DNA from: CAYWNA01 sp964459305
Lineage (GTDB): Bacteria; Planctomycetota; Planctomycetia; Pirellulales; Pirellulaceae
Length of the DNA stretch: 64,000 nt
Direction: 5' to 3'
Assembly (NCBI GenBank): GCA_964459305.1
Contig: CAYWNA010000003.1
Location: 96,951-160,950, forward strand
In this document: positions 33,519 to 42,488 of the stretch, piece by piece
Numbering within the stretch: position 1 is the stretch's first letter
How the letters are laid out: every line of letters starts with the position of its first letter
Position numbers and translations under genes: made by a program
The notes under the pieces: model-generated
What the model saw: only the letters and a program-made list of their open reading frames with translations
Told to the model about the DNA's origin: nothing
The model's database searches: none

Positions 33519-34780
33519 CGGACGCACCGACGGACGCACCGACGGACGCACCGACGGACGCACCGACCGACGCGTTTGATCCCGCAGCCCTGGCCGACAT
33601 GGATGCGGAAACGGCCGTGAATGCGGTGATTGCTCAGGCCGCCGAATTGTCGGCGAGCGACCTTTACTTTCTGACGGATGAGAAATCGCTCAGCATCGGT
33701 GTGAGGCGACTGGGCACCGTCCAGCAAATTGCCTATGTATCGCGCGAACAAGGGCGGCAGCTGATTAGTGTGATCAAAGCCATGTCCGGTATGGATATCG
33801 CGGATCAGCGGCGCCCCAGTGAAGGCCGTTGGCTCTATGAGCAAAGCGGTTGCCGACTCGACCTGCGTGTCAGTTGCATGGGCACTTTGTTCGGCGAGGA
33901 TATGTCGCTGCGGATTTGGGATCGAGACACCGGTTTCCGCCAGCTTGACGAGCTTGGCCTCACGCCGGGCGATCTAGACAAGATGAAGAACCTGCTGACT
34001 CGCCCCAGTGGCTTGGTTTTGGTCACCGGGCCCACCGGAGCCGGCAAGACCACAACGCTCTACACCTGTTTGCAGCACTTGAACGACGGCGAGCGCAAGA
34101 TTAACACATTGGAGGATCCCATCGAATACGCGTTGGACGGCATCCGTCAATCGCAGGTGCGTCCCAAAATTGGCATCGATTTCCCCGAACTGCTCAGGAA
34201 TGTGCTGCGGCAGGCGCCGGACATCATCATGATTGGCGAGGTGCGCGACGAGGAAACCGCCGTTGCCGCGGTGCGCGCAGCCAACAGCGGACATCTCGTC
34301 CTGGCGACGCTGCACGCGCCCGTGGCAGCCAGCGCCGTGCAGAGCATGTTGGTCTTGGGTACGCAACCGGTTTTCCTGTCGGCCTGCCTGCTTGGCGTCG
34401 TCGCCCAGCGTCTGATACGTACGCTGTGCCCTGAGTGCCGGATGTGCTTCGACATCAGCGAGGCGCCGCAAACGTTCGCCGAGATCAACGAATTGCTGGA
34501 GCCTGAAGAAGGCAAGGCAATCTACGGACCCGTTGGTTGTGAGAAATGCCACCACCTCGGCTACAGTGGACGAACCGGGCTATTCGAGGTCATGACGTTG
34601 AATCAAGAGATTCGCAAGCTGTTGGCGGATTCGCGACCGGCAGATATTGAAGAAGCGGCAATTCGAAACGGCATGGTCGAATTCCGGCGCGGCGCCCTGT
34701 TGAAAGTCGCCCAGGGAGCGACCAGCACGGAAGAAATCCTGCGCGACGTTCCGGCTGAGTTCCTGGGGCTGGAAGATTGA
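33515..34780 (+). CDS. GspE/PilB-type secretion ATPase, short form
   Basis: 421 residues, shorter than usual GspE/PilB (about 550) because the N-terminal GspE-N domain is absent. An N-terminal run of TDAP repeats leads into the PAS-like N2 part, then the RecA-like ATPase with Walker A GPTGAGKTTT (about 171-180), Asp box LEDPIEY, Walker B IIMIGEVRDEET, and a His box LVLATLHAP. The zinc-binding tetracysteine domain is intact (CPECRMC and CEKCHHLG). It would power a type II secretion or type IV pilus-like machine, but none of the other subunits is in the window. Translationally coupled to the upstream STAS gene. Confidence 0.9.
   Translation: MTDAPTDAPTDAPTDAPTDAFDPAALADMDAETAVNAVIAQAAELSASDLYFLTDEKSLSIGVRRLGTVQQIAYVSREQGRQLISVIKAMSGMDIADQRRPSEGRWLYEQSGCRLDLRVSCMGTLFGEDMSLRIWDRDTGFRQLDELGLTPGDLDKMKNLLTRPSGLVLVTGPTGAGKTTTLYTCLQHLNDGERKINTLEDPIEYALDGIRQSQVRPKIGIDFPELLRNVLRQAPDIIMIGEVRDEETAVAAVRAANSGHLVLATLHAPVAASAVQSMLVLGTQPVFLSACLLGVVAQRLIRTLCPECRMCFDISEAPQTFAEINELLEPEEGKAIYGPVGCEKCHHLGYSGRTGLFEVMTLNQEIRKLLADSRPADIEEAAIRNGMVEFRRGALLKVAQGATSTEEILRDVPAEFLGLED
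33518..33574 (+). repeat. 12-nt tandem repeat encoding TDAP units
   Basis: Four exact copies of ACGGACGCACCG followed by a degenerate fifth, at the very start of the secretion ATPase gene. Each unit encodes Thr-Asp-Ala-Pro. Slippage would change the length of a disordered N-terminus without shifting the frame. Confidence 0.95.
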
Positions 34781-34786
34781 CGCGCG

Positions 34787-36298
34787 TCACCCCTGATATT
34801 CGTCGCCGGCCTCGAATTGCCTGACGCAACGGGCGACCTCTTGCTTGGCCTGACGGACAATCTCCAGCTTCGCTCCCACGACGTCCCACCGAGCCAAACG
34901 GTCCTCGCTCTGCGAAGTACGCTGGCAAACCTGCAGCCAGTCTTCAGAGAGCCGAGTATTCTGATCGATATCAAAAGGCAGACCTCGGCGCATGAGTGTC
35001 GCTTCGAGATCCATGCCGTTCTTCATCCTGTCTATAGCGCAGGCGCCCTGCGATTCGAAATGCTCTTGAACTGCCCGCAGCGCGTCGGCACGCTGGCCAT
35101 CGGTGGGGAACTTGTATCCCCATTCCCGTTCGCGCACCGTCGCCCTTTGCGTTTCCAGCAAACCGGCGATGTGTTCAGGGTTTTCCTGCCAGACGCGTGC
35201 CGTCAGCAATGCCACATAAAGCGCGTTTTCCGTGCAGAACCGGTCGGGGCCGTCCAGCGCAAACGCCTCGTAGAAGTGTGCGGACTCCTCGACCGCGCCG
35301 ATTCGATTCGCGGTATCCGATAGGGCTTTCTTGATCTGCGAGTGGCCGTTCCGAATCACATCGACGGCTACTCCGGCCCCGGCCATCTCGATCACGGCCA
35401 ACGGATTCGATTTCAAATCGGCAAAAACCCCCACTTCCGGACCAGGGAAACGCTTGCGGATCTCCGGCAAGATAGCGGCGTACACGAAACTGGACGACAC
35501 GTACGTCCCATCGCCGTGGTACATGTCGATACGGTCGCCGTCGCCGTCAAAGAACATCCCCAGGTCGAACCGGCCGGACTGCAACGCCTCGATCCCCTCC
35601 CGAATCACACTTTGTTTCACCGGATTGGGATCCCCCAGCGGAAAAGCTCCGTCCGGCGCAAAGTGCAACGGGGCCAAGTCCGCGCCGGCCCGGGCGAAGG
35701 CAAGCATCATTTCGCGGCCGGCGGCTCCGAACAGGTAGTCATGCAGCACACTGATCCCGCTAAGTCCACCAGGTTCCACGCCGGCGAGCCGCATACTGTA
35801 GTCCACATAATCGTCGAGCATTTCGCACGCTCGGATCGTTCCTCGCTGTTGCGGCGCGCCGCTCGCTTCGGCAACGTACAGGTCTTTGATCTTGTCCAGT
35901 CCGCCCTCAGGACCGATCCGCTCGGCGATTGGCATCACCCCCGGTCCCAGGATCTTCTGCCCCGTGTCGCCTGCTGGATTGTGCGATGCCCCTATCATCA
36001 CAGCCGCATACTCCGGATGACGCATTGCAGCGTAGTAGAGATACGGCGTCGAACTGACGCCCGGCAGGTACACCACATCCAGGCCCGATTGCCGAAACGC
36101 TTCGGTCGCGATGGTCAGATACCGAGGACCGGTCCGGCGGGCATCGCAAGCCACGACCACCCCAGTGACGCCTAGAACATCACGAAAATACACCGCTTCC
36201 GCATTCGCCAGTCTCTGCGCCAGATCGGACGTAAAGCCCGATGATGGCGTGCGAATGTCATAGGCGCGAAACATGGAAAGGTTCAATTCATCTTCCAT
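34787..36298 (-). CDS. phosphomannomutase/phosphoglucomutase family protein
   Basis: About 503 residues, alpha-D-phosphohexomutase superfamily, interconverting hexose 1- and 6-phosphates. The phosphoserine loop is IGASHNPAGD, the metal loop is FFDGDGDRIDMY, and the sugar-binding loop is VEESAHFYEA, less typical than GEESGH. The N-terminus FRAYDIRTPSSG fits the family opening. ATG 36298 is preferred; an in-frame upstream start lies at 36322. It would supply activated sugars for polysaccharide or glycoprotein synthesis. It ends 6 bases from the convergent secretion ATPase stop. Confidence 0.88.
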   Translation of the reverse strand: MEDELNLSMFRAYDIRTPSSGFTSDLAQRLANAEAVYFRDVLGVTGVVVACDARRTGPRYLTIATEAFRQSGLDVVYLPGVSSTPYLYYAAMRHPEYAAVMIGASHNPAGDTGQKILGPGVMPIAERIGPEGGLDKIKDLYVAEASGAPQQRGTIRACEMLDDYVDYSMRLAGVEPGGLSGISVLHDYLFGAAGREMMLAFARAGADLAPLHFAPDGAFPLGDPNPVKQSVIREGIEALQSGRFDLGMFFDGDGDRIDMYHGDGTYVSSSFVYAAILPEIRKRFPGPEVGVFADLKSNPLAVIEMAGAGVAVDVIRNGHSQIKKALSDTANRIGAVEESAHFYEAFALDGPDRFCTENALYVALLTARVWQENPEHIAGLLETQRATVREREWGYKFPTDGQRADALRAVQEHFESQGACAIDRMKNGMDLEATLMRRGLPFDIDQNTRLSEDWLQVCQRTSQSEDRLARWDVVGAKLEIVRQAKQEVARCVRQFEAGDEYQG

Positions 36299-36397
36299 CG
36301 CTTCTCTCCGGACCGTACTCATCAGAAGCCGTTGTATCGTAGAGATGACGAGTCACTGCCGCAAGCACTTGCGCCGGCCCGACGGTGTGGGACGCGG

Positions 36398-36503
36398 CGC
36401 GTTATTGTGCGTGGTCCTGCAGCATAGCGAGCGCGTGCGAGGTGGAGCGCTATACTGCAGCCCTACGTTGGTGCGCTATAGTGCATCGTCCTGCACTATA
36501 GCG
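36398..36503. repeat. degenerate tandem hairpin units upstream of the phosphohexomutase gene
   Basis: A perfect 12-bp hairpin (CGCTATAGTGCA 36474-36485, TGCACTATAGCG 36492-36503, 6-nt loop) is preceded by a diverged direct copy around 36398-36432 (GTTATTGTGC...TGCAGCATAGCG) and a half copy near 36448 (GCGCTATACTGCAG). It occupies most of the 336-base gap between two minus-strand genes. It may be a terminator for the upstream gene, a regulatory site, or a repeat. Confidence 0.7.
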
Positions 36504-36634
36504 ATCCGCTGGCTCGCGGTTCGGAAACGCCTGTGTGTCAACGGCTTACGAGTTTGCCGACAGTTTTTCCAAAGGGATAGATTTGCACGCTCACGCTCCA
36601 TAGCGCGCGAGTGGCTACGCATGGTTCAGGGCAG

Positions 36635-39600
36635 CTACTCTCGCTTCCCTTCCTTGCTGTTGAGTTTGGGAGGCACTATCCGGATCCCGCCCCCAGAGCA
36701 GTCCAGGGCAATGTAGCCGTCGCGACCATCCTTCGAACCGGCCCAATCGCCCAGCGAGCCGTCCAAGCCAGTCACTTTCTTCCAGAGGATTCCGTCGATG
36801 GATGCGCCGACGCCCGCATTGCCGGTCCAGAGGGCTGCGCCTTCGTCTAGCCATGAAAGATCGCTGCCTTGAATACGGCCGAGTCCGTTCAGCAGCGCGA
36901 CATCGGTGGGCGACAAGACCTTGTTTCTCCAGATCCCCATGTCGTCTAGAAAGCCGACGATCTGCGAGTCATAGTCCGTGTCGGCGTGATGGCCGATGAA
37001 CCGGTCGCCCGTGTAGCTGCGTTGAGAGATGGCCATCTGAGTCTTCTTCCAACCCGGTTGCGTCTTGCCGTCCACGTAGAAACGCACTTCCATGCCATTC
37101 GCAGTCACCACGAGGTGGTGCCAGTCGCCATCCATGACGCTCGGTGGCCCGGTGGCGCTGTTGTCGTAGTAAGGATTCTCGCTCCAGCCGGGGTGGTATC
37201 TCGGTCGGCCGGTATTGGGCCATGTCTGAACGCCGTAACCCGGGTATCCTGCCGTCCCGTATCCGTGGAACAGTGTTCCGTACTCGCTTGCCCGGGAACT
37301 CTTCACCCACACCGAGAATGTCATGCTGGAGACGCCAGCCAAGTCGAGCTGGTCGCCTAGCCTGGTCCTCGCATCGCTTCCCACGGCGCCGCCGACTAAT
37401 GTGATCCCCGAGTCGTTGTCTGTATCATCTGCCCCCAGATAAGCTCCAGTGCCGATCAATGCATCGCCGTCGGTGTCGATCTTGCCCGTGCCGGTCAGCG
37501 TCCCGTCGAAGGCGACGGTCGAGCCATCGACGTCGCCGATGAACGGAACGGTCGATCCGCTGGCCGAGTCGAACGTCCAGTGGGCGATGAGGGCCGAGGG
37601 CGCCGTCGCGTTTCGCAGCATCCGCGCCAGGGCTTCGATCGAGCTGATCACGTTCTGGTTGTATCGGAAGAGGAGGTACTTTTCGGTAGGGATGTCGACA
37701 TGGTCGATCATCTGCAGAGCGACTTCGCGGGCTAGGCGATCCGCACGGTTGATCGCGGCCTGCGCCGCTTCGAACTGTTTGTGCGTTTCGGTCTTGTCCC
37801 CGCTGCTTTTGAGTAGCAAGGCCCGATCGAAGGCCGCTACCGCCTCGTAGCCCGCCGCCAAGACCTCAAGATAACCGGCAAAGCTCTCGGTCTTGAAAAT
37901 CACATAGTCCAACTCCGCTTGTGCTCCGGGCAGCACCTTGGGCCGGGCCTGACGCAAGAGGTCAAGCGCCTGTCGATAACGGGCGGCCATGTCGGTCCAC
38001 CGCTTCTGTCGCCCGACCGCGTCGCCAATCTCTTTTTCCAGCACCTCGCGCTGGACCTCCGGCCGATCTTGGAGCGCGGCGCTGGTTCTCAGGGGAAGCC
38101 GCACTGGCGAAAAGCGGGTGTAGCCAATGAAGATGCCGCTACGACCGTGCCAGCCTAGCTCCCGGTCGTTCTCTTCCAGCATCAGGTATGCCTTCAAAAG
38201 CGTACCCCGTGCATCGGGGCCGAAGGTACGATGAAGGTACCCTTCGTAGAACGACCGACAATTGATTTGCGGGTTCCAAGCCCCTTCGGCCATGTAGCGA
38301 ACATTGCATTCCAGGCCACGCTCTTTGTTCAATTGCCCAACGATCCCCGCCGCGCCGTACTTCGCGCTGCCGGAAATGATCTCGTCGCGATCGTACATCA
38401 TGGCGTTCATTTGCATGTGCAGTTCGCACCCGTCGTCGTCGATTCGCGGCATGACGATCAGTTCGCGGTCCTCGACGTCGCCGTAGAAGCTCATCACGGA
38501 GCCTGAGTTATGCCAATTCTCCATGCTCATCAACCACACGTCCTTGGGCAGCAGCGAGTCGAGCGCTGGGAACAGGTAGCTGCGAAACAGCACCGCCACG
38601 CCCAGCTTGGCCTTCGGATGGCGTGTCTTGACCGATTCAATCAGCTTCGCAGTCACGCAAACCTGTGCAAGATCGCTGGTCAGGTGCTTCGGCTCACTCG
38701 GCCGGTAGTAACCACGCTGGTTGATTTCCGCGAGGGCGGGGATTTTCTGGCGCACGGCCTCGTTCTGGCGCAGCATCTCCTGGGTCTTGGGATCATCCAT
38801 GCCGAGGAACAACTCGGAAGTCCAAACACCATAGGCGTCGGCTTCCGGATAAGTGGTGATGGCGCTTGTGAGGGCCGCTTCCCAGATACCCAGCATGGCC
38901 GGATCGCCGGGCGCAATTCCCACCCCGCAATACATGTTGTGCAACGACTTCGCACCCTCCGGCGCCAGGTTCGGCGGGCCATAAGGGACCTCGCCCTGCA
39001 TCAGCCAGACCTGGACTTTGCGCTGGTGGGCGTACCGGATGACCTCTTGCAGAAACCTCCGCGCCGTGGCGAACGCCTGCTCAGGAGTCTGGGCATCGAT
39101 GAATTCGGGGGGACCGATGTACTCGCGTGGAAAACACTCCCGCCCCACGCGTACGTCGCGGGCCGTTCCGCTGGTCGACAGCGCAAAGTCCCAGGCCAAG
39201 TAGCCCGACTCCTTGGAATAGATGATGTCTCCCGTCTTGCCGCCGTACGACACTTCGATCCACGGCGATCCCATGCCGGCATAGAACTGAAGGCAATTCA
39301 GTTTGAGCTTGGCCAACTGGTCGATGTGCTTGCGGAAATCTTCCAGTCCCATGTGCCAGCGCAACCCGTGGCAGCAGTGCATGCCGCGGTACTTCAACTG
39401 CGGCTCCATGCGCACGTGGAGCGCCGGCACGGCCAAATCGGACTTCTTCTGCGGAATGATATCGCCCGTTGACTGAAAGACGACTCCCAATCGCTCCAAC
39501 AACTCGTAGGCGGCGTACATCGTGCCGGTTTCGTCGTTACCACCGATGAGCACTGCGGGGCGTCCTTCCAACTGGCCCCTTTTCAGGATGAGCCCCTCCG

Positions 39601-39940
39601 GTTTCAAGCCTGCGAAATCGACCAAGCCTAGCTCCTGCGCCGCGGCCATCAGCGGGTTCGTCTTCGGGCTGCCCACGACGAGCAGCGACTTGCCAGTCGG
39701 CAGCTCGTCGCTGTCGACCACGGGCAACTCGGCGCCGGAGAGTTGTTTCACGTACCGCTTCAACTCGCCGGCCACCCAACGGTCGAAGGTGTTGCCTTCT
39801 CGGCCGGCAACAATCACCGCCTCAGCCTTTCCTCCTCTCGCAAGGAAAGCGTCCTGGGCCGCAGATGCATCTATGAAGAATACGAATGCCGTCGCGACGA
39901 CCGTCAGCAAACGCTTGTGGCAAGGGCTCCGAAATGACAT
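36635..39940 (-). CDS. large secreted alpha-glucuronidase-like/GH20b-type protein with C-terminal LamG domain
   Basis: About 1101 residues. ATG 39940 follows GGGAGACAGCC and opens a signal peptide (LLTVVATAFVFFIDASAAQ). Residues 40-170 resemble the N-terminal non-catalytic domain of GH67/GH20 enzymes (FDRWVAGELKRYVKQLSGAE, GMYAAYELLERLGVVF). A long TIM-barrel-like region follows (KLNCLQFYAGMGSPW, YAHQRKVQVWLMQGEV, YGVWTSELFLGMDD). A helical segment at about 700-800 leads to a LamG/concanavalin-type domain (LIAHWTFDSASG, SSMTFSVWVKSSRA, GDWHHLVVTANG, GFLDDMGIWRNKVLS). It is probably an extracytoplasmic polysaccharide-degrading or -binding protein. Confidence 0.75.
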   Translation of the reverse strand: MSFRSPCHKRLLTVVATAFVFFIDASAAQDAFLARGGKAEAVIVAGREGNTFDRWVAGELKRYVKQLSGAELPVVDSDELPTGKSLLVVGSPKTNPLMAAAQELGLVDFAGLKPEGLILKRGQLEGRPAVLIGGNDETGTMYAAYELLERLGVVFQSTGDIIPQKKSDLAVPALHVRMEPQLKYRGMHCCHGLRWHMGLEDFRKHIDQLAKLKLNCLQFYAGMGSPWIEVSYGGKTGDIIYSKESGYLAWDFALSTSGTARDVRVGRECFPREYIGPPEFIDAQTPEQAFATARRFLQEVIRYAHQRKVQVWLMQGEVPYGPPNLAPEGAKSLHNMYCGVGIAPGDPAMLGIWEAALTSAITTYPEADAYGVWTSELFLGMDDPKTQEMLRQNEAVRQKIPALAEINQRGYYRPSEPKHLTSDLAQVCVTAKLIESVKTRHPKAKLGVAVLFRSYLFPALDSLLPKDVWLMSMENWHNSGSVMSFYGDVEDRELIVMPRIDDDGCELHMQMNAMMYDRDEIISGSAKYGAAGIVGQLNKERGLECNVRYMAEGAWNPQINCRSFYEGYLHRTFGPDARGTLLKAYLMLEENDRELGWHGRSGIFIGYTRFSPVRLPLRTSAALQDRPEVQREVLEKEIGDAVGRQKRWTDMAARYRQALDLLRQARPKVLPGAQAELDYVIFKTESFAGYLEVLAAGYEAVAAFDRALLLKSSGDKTETHKQFEAAQAAINRADRLAREVALQMIDHVDIPTEKYLLFRYNQNVISSIEALARMLRNATAPSALIAHWTFDSASGSTVPFIGDVDGSTVAFDGTLTGTGKIDTDGDALIGTGAYLGADDTDNDSGITLVGGAVGSDARTRLGDQLDLAGVSSMTFSVWVKSSRASEYGTLFHGYGTAGYPGYGVQTWPNTGRPRYHPGWSENPYYDNSATGPPSVMDGDWHHLVVTANGMEVRFYVDGKTQPGWKKTQMAISQRSYTGDRFIGHHADTDYDSQIVGFLDDMGIWRNKVLSPTDVALLNGLGRIQGSDLSWLDEGAALWTGNAGVGASIDGILWKKVTGLDGSLGDWAGSKDGRDGYIALDCSGGGIRIVPPKLNSKEGKRE

Positions 39941-40022
39941 GGCTGTCTCCCTTCTTTCGTGTCGCAAAGAAAACGAATCGAAGACTATTGCGCGGCCGGC
40001 TTATTATTGCTCTTTCGCGAAA

Positions 40023-40089
40023 GTAGCCGAAGTCGCCAGACTTTGGACCGTTGGAGCGGAAAATCCCAAACTCTGGCGAGTTCGGCTAC
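40023..40089. repeat. palindromic repeat, family D, copy 2
   Basis: Arms 40023-40046 and 40066-40089 (GTAGCCGAAGTCGCCAGACT against its near-complement) are 24 bp with two mismatches. Same family as 27310-27373. It lies upstream of the LamG giant, adjacent to another palindrome. Confidence 0.85.
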
Positions 40090-40109
40090 GACGGGTGAAC
40101 GCCGGTATT

Positions 40110-40237
40110 AAGCACATGGCCACGAGTTCTTTGCCTTTGTGTACGATGGCCCTCCGAGGCCGTCGCTTGCGTTTCGACGGCCTCGGAGGGCCATCGTACA
40201 TGCTTCGTAATGTCGAAAAACTCGTGGCCGGGTGCTT
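40110..40237. repeat. nested palindrome with perfect 25-bp inner stem
   Basis: Inner arms 40141-40165 and 40175-40199 are a perfect 25-bp inverted repeat (GTACGATGGCCCTCCGAGGC...) with a 9-nt loop, extended by one more pair outside. Outer arms at about 40110-40132 and 40216-40237 (AAGCACATGGCCACGAG) form a second, imperfect inverted repeat. The element sits between the AbgT gene's 3' end and the LamG giant. It could act as a bidirectional terminator as well as being a repeat. Confidence 0.85.
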
Positions 40238-40253
40238 ACTTCTGCGGCGATCC

Positions 40254-41840
40254 TTATCCGGCAGGTGCTGCGTATGTATACGGGGCCTGGAGGCCCAATG
40301 GGATGCCGAGCCACCAATACGCCAGCAGAAACAGACTCCACATCACCAGAAGCACCACCGAGTAGGGAAGCATCATGGCGGTGACCGTGCCGATTCCCGT
40401 GTCCTTGACGTACCGCTGGCAAAATACGACCACCAGCGGGAAATAGGGCATCATGGGCGTAATGATGTTGGTGCAGGAATCGCCAACACGATAGGCCGCT
40501 TGGGTCAACTCGGGCGACAGGCCGACCAGCATCAGCATGGGGACAAAGATAGGCGCCAACATGGCCCACTTGGCCGAGGCCGATCCGACCAGCAGATTCA
40601 CGATCGCCACCAGCAGGATGACTCCCACGATCGTCACCGCAGGCGGTGCGCCCGATTCCCTGAGAAACGTCGCGCCCTTGATGGCGATCAGCACGCCGAT
40701 ATTCGAGTCGCGAAATGCCGCAATAAACAACGCGGCGAAGAAAACCAGCACCAGGTAATACCCCATCGTTTCCATGGAACGGGTCATCCCCTTGATCACG
40801 GCGCGGTGCGACTTGAATCTGCCCGACACAAAACCGTGAACGACGCCCGGCAGCACAAACAGCAGGAAGATCAACGGAACAATGGCGTGCATGAGCGGTG
40901 CGGGAGGCTTGTAGGAAGTCAACGAACCGTCGGGCGCCCGCAGCGCGGAGCTTTCAGGCCAAGCCCAGACTGCCAGCAAAAGAATCGCAATCAGCATGGT
41001 CGCCAAACCGCACCACATGCCGATCTGGTCGCGTCGAGAGAGAGCTTCCATCTGCGGCATCTCCTCGGGATCGCCGTCGACTTTCGTCCCGCGCAGACGC
41101 GGTTCGACGATGACGTCCGTCAAGAACCAGCCCACGGCGATGATCAGAACCGAGGATATGCCCGTAAAGAGGATGTTGCACAGCGGATTGACCGCTCGCT
41201 CGGCATCGATCAGCATGGCGGCCGGCTGCGTGATGCCCGACAACAGGGGATCGATTCCGGACGGAATGAAGTTGGCGCTGAATCCACCCGACACTCCCGC
41301 AAATGCCGCCGCAATCCCCGCCAGCGGATGCCTGCCCGCCGCATAGAAGATGACGCCGCCGATGGGGATCACTAACACGTAGCCGGCATCGGCCGCCGTG
41401 TGGCTGATGATCGCTACCAACAGCAACATTGGCGTAAGCAGCTTCTTTGGAGTGAGCTTCAGCAAGCTCTTCAGACAGGCGTTGATGAACCCCGAATGTT
41501 CGGCCACGCCGACTCCCAGCAGCGCGACCAGCACGACGCCCAGCGGAGGGAATTGGACAAACTCCTTGACCATCTCGGCCAGGAACTTCGCGAAGTGGGC
41601 GAGCGACAACAGATTTACGATTTGGAGGGGTTCCCCAGTGCGCGGATCGATCTCCGTGAACGTGCACCGGGAGAACATTCCCGAAAGAATCCAAGTGGCC
41701 ACCATTCCAACCAAGAACAGCACGGCGGGATCCGGCAGCTTGTTCCCCACCTTCTCGACACGATTCAGCACGCGTACCAGAATTCCCACCGATTTGTCGC
41801 TGCTATCCGTCGGGGGCGAATCGGGGTCTCTTTCGACCAT
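40254..41840 (-). CDS. AbgT family transporter
   Basis: 528 residues, polytopic inner-membrane protein of the AbgT family (p-aminobenzoyl-glutamate importers; some members export sulfonamides). Typical family stretches are visible: LPDPAVLFLVGMVATWILS, SHTAADAGYVLVIPIGG, the hairpin-type SGGFSANFIPSGIDPLL, LLVGSASAKWAMLAPIFVP and DSCTNIITPMMPYFPLV. ATG 41840 is supported by AAGGA upstream. It is on the same strand as the LamG giant, separated by the repeats at 40023-40237, so co-transcription is doubtful. Its substrate in this locus is unknown. Confidence 0.92.
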   Translation of the reverse strand: MVERDPDSPPTDSSDKSVGILVRVLNRVEKVGNKLPDPAVLFLVGMVATWILSGMFSRCTFTEIDPRTGEPLQIVNLLSLAHFAKFLAEMVKEFVQFPPLGVVLVALLGVGVAEHSGFINACLKSLLKLTPKKLLTPMLLLVAIISHTAADAGYVLVIPIGGVIFYAAGRHPLAGIAAAFAGVSGGFSANFIPSGIDPLLSGITQPAAMLIDAERAVNPLCNILFTGISSVLIIAVGWFLTDVIVEPRLRGTKVDGDPEEMPQMEALSRRDQIGMWCGLATMLIAILLLAVWAWPESSALRAPDGSLTSYKPPAPLMHAIVPLIFLLFVLPGVVHGFVSGRFKSHRAVIKGMTRSMETMGYYLVLVFFAALFIAAFRDSNIGVLIAIKGATFLRESGAPPAVTIVGVILLVAIVNLLVGSASAKWAMLAPIFVPMLMLVGLSPELTQAAYRVGDSCTNIITPMMPYFPLVVVFCQRYVKDTGIGTVTAMMLPYSVVLLVMWSLFLLAYWWLGIPLGLQAPYTYAAPAG

Positions 41841-42127
41841 CGCTTATCCTTCTTCAGCTACACATATTCCCAATCCTTCAACCACCGATAGTGGCTCGGC
41901 AGGTTGGCCCAAGCGTCGTCCATCGCCCTTTTTGGGAAACCTCGGTTGGTTCTTGGGTGCGCATGTTTGTCGTATTGTCCATCGTCAACGGCGTTCTGGT
42001 CGCGGCTGTGTGATTGTCGCCCGCAAAGGCGCTCGCTGTCAACATCGAAGAGAAGCGTACCAGCAAATGCCCGACTACCCAATCTTCCGGCTGGTACAAC
42101 AATCACTTATGATGAAATTGGAAAGAC

Positions 42128-42480
42128 ATGAAAACACTCACCGCGATCGCCGTCCTTACCCTTACCCGGCCAACCAGATCCACGACGATGGCTCGGCCAC
42201 CGTGAACGTTCAAGTGAACCTTGCCAACCACGATCCGGACTGAAAAGGCGAGGCACGCGTACGGGCCGTCGTGCGCGGCAAGAGCTTCGATGCCGGTCCC
42301 TTTGAAGCGGACGTGTCGGTCACGGTCGACGGTGGCGCAGCGACCGCGACGGTTCCGATTCGCATCCCCGACGCGAAATTGTGGTGGCCGTGGGAACTGG
42401 GTGATCCCAATCGGTACGTTGTGGAAACCTCGGTGCTGGACAGCGCGGGTGTTCTGTCCGACCGTACTCATGAACTCACT
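42128..42480 (+). pseudogene. glycoside hydrolase family 2-like gene remnant
   Basis: ATG 42128 opens a signal-peptide-like start (MKTLTAIAVLTLT). A frame change then leads into text typical of the first immunoglobulin-like domain of GH2/beta-mannosidase-type enzymes: DGSATVNVQVNLANHDPD, then KGEARVRAVVRGKSFDAG, then IPDAKLWWPWELGDPNRY and VVETSVLDSAGVLSDRTHE. A TGA at 42240-42242 interrupts it where Trp would fit (HDPDW). The frame ends against the family B repeat at 42489. The signal peptide is joined directly to an internal domain, so the sugar-binding domain and the catalytic barrel are both missing. Clearly a dead fragment. Confidence 0.75.
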
Positions 42481-42488
42481 TGTTTACT

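Noticed and set aside
33518..33574. CRISPR-like direct repeats
   Set aside because: Contiguous 12-nt units without spacers inside a coding region; a simple tandem repeat.
39522..41375. 617-codon plus-strand open frame
   Set aside because: Spans the 3' part of AbgT, two repeats and the start of the LamG giant on the other strand. It is His/Arg/Gln-rich text typical of antisense frames in GC-rich DNA.
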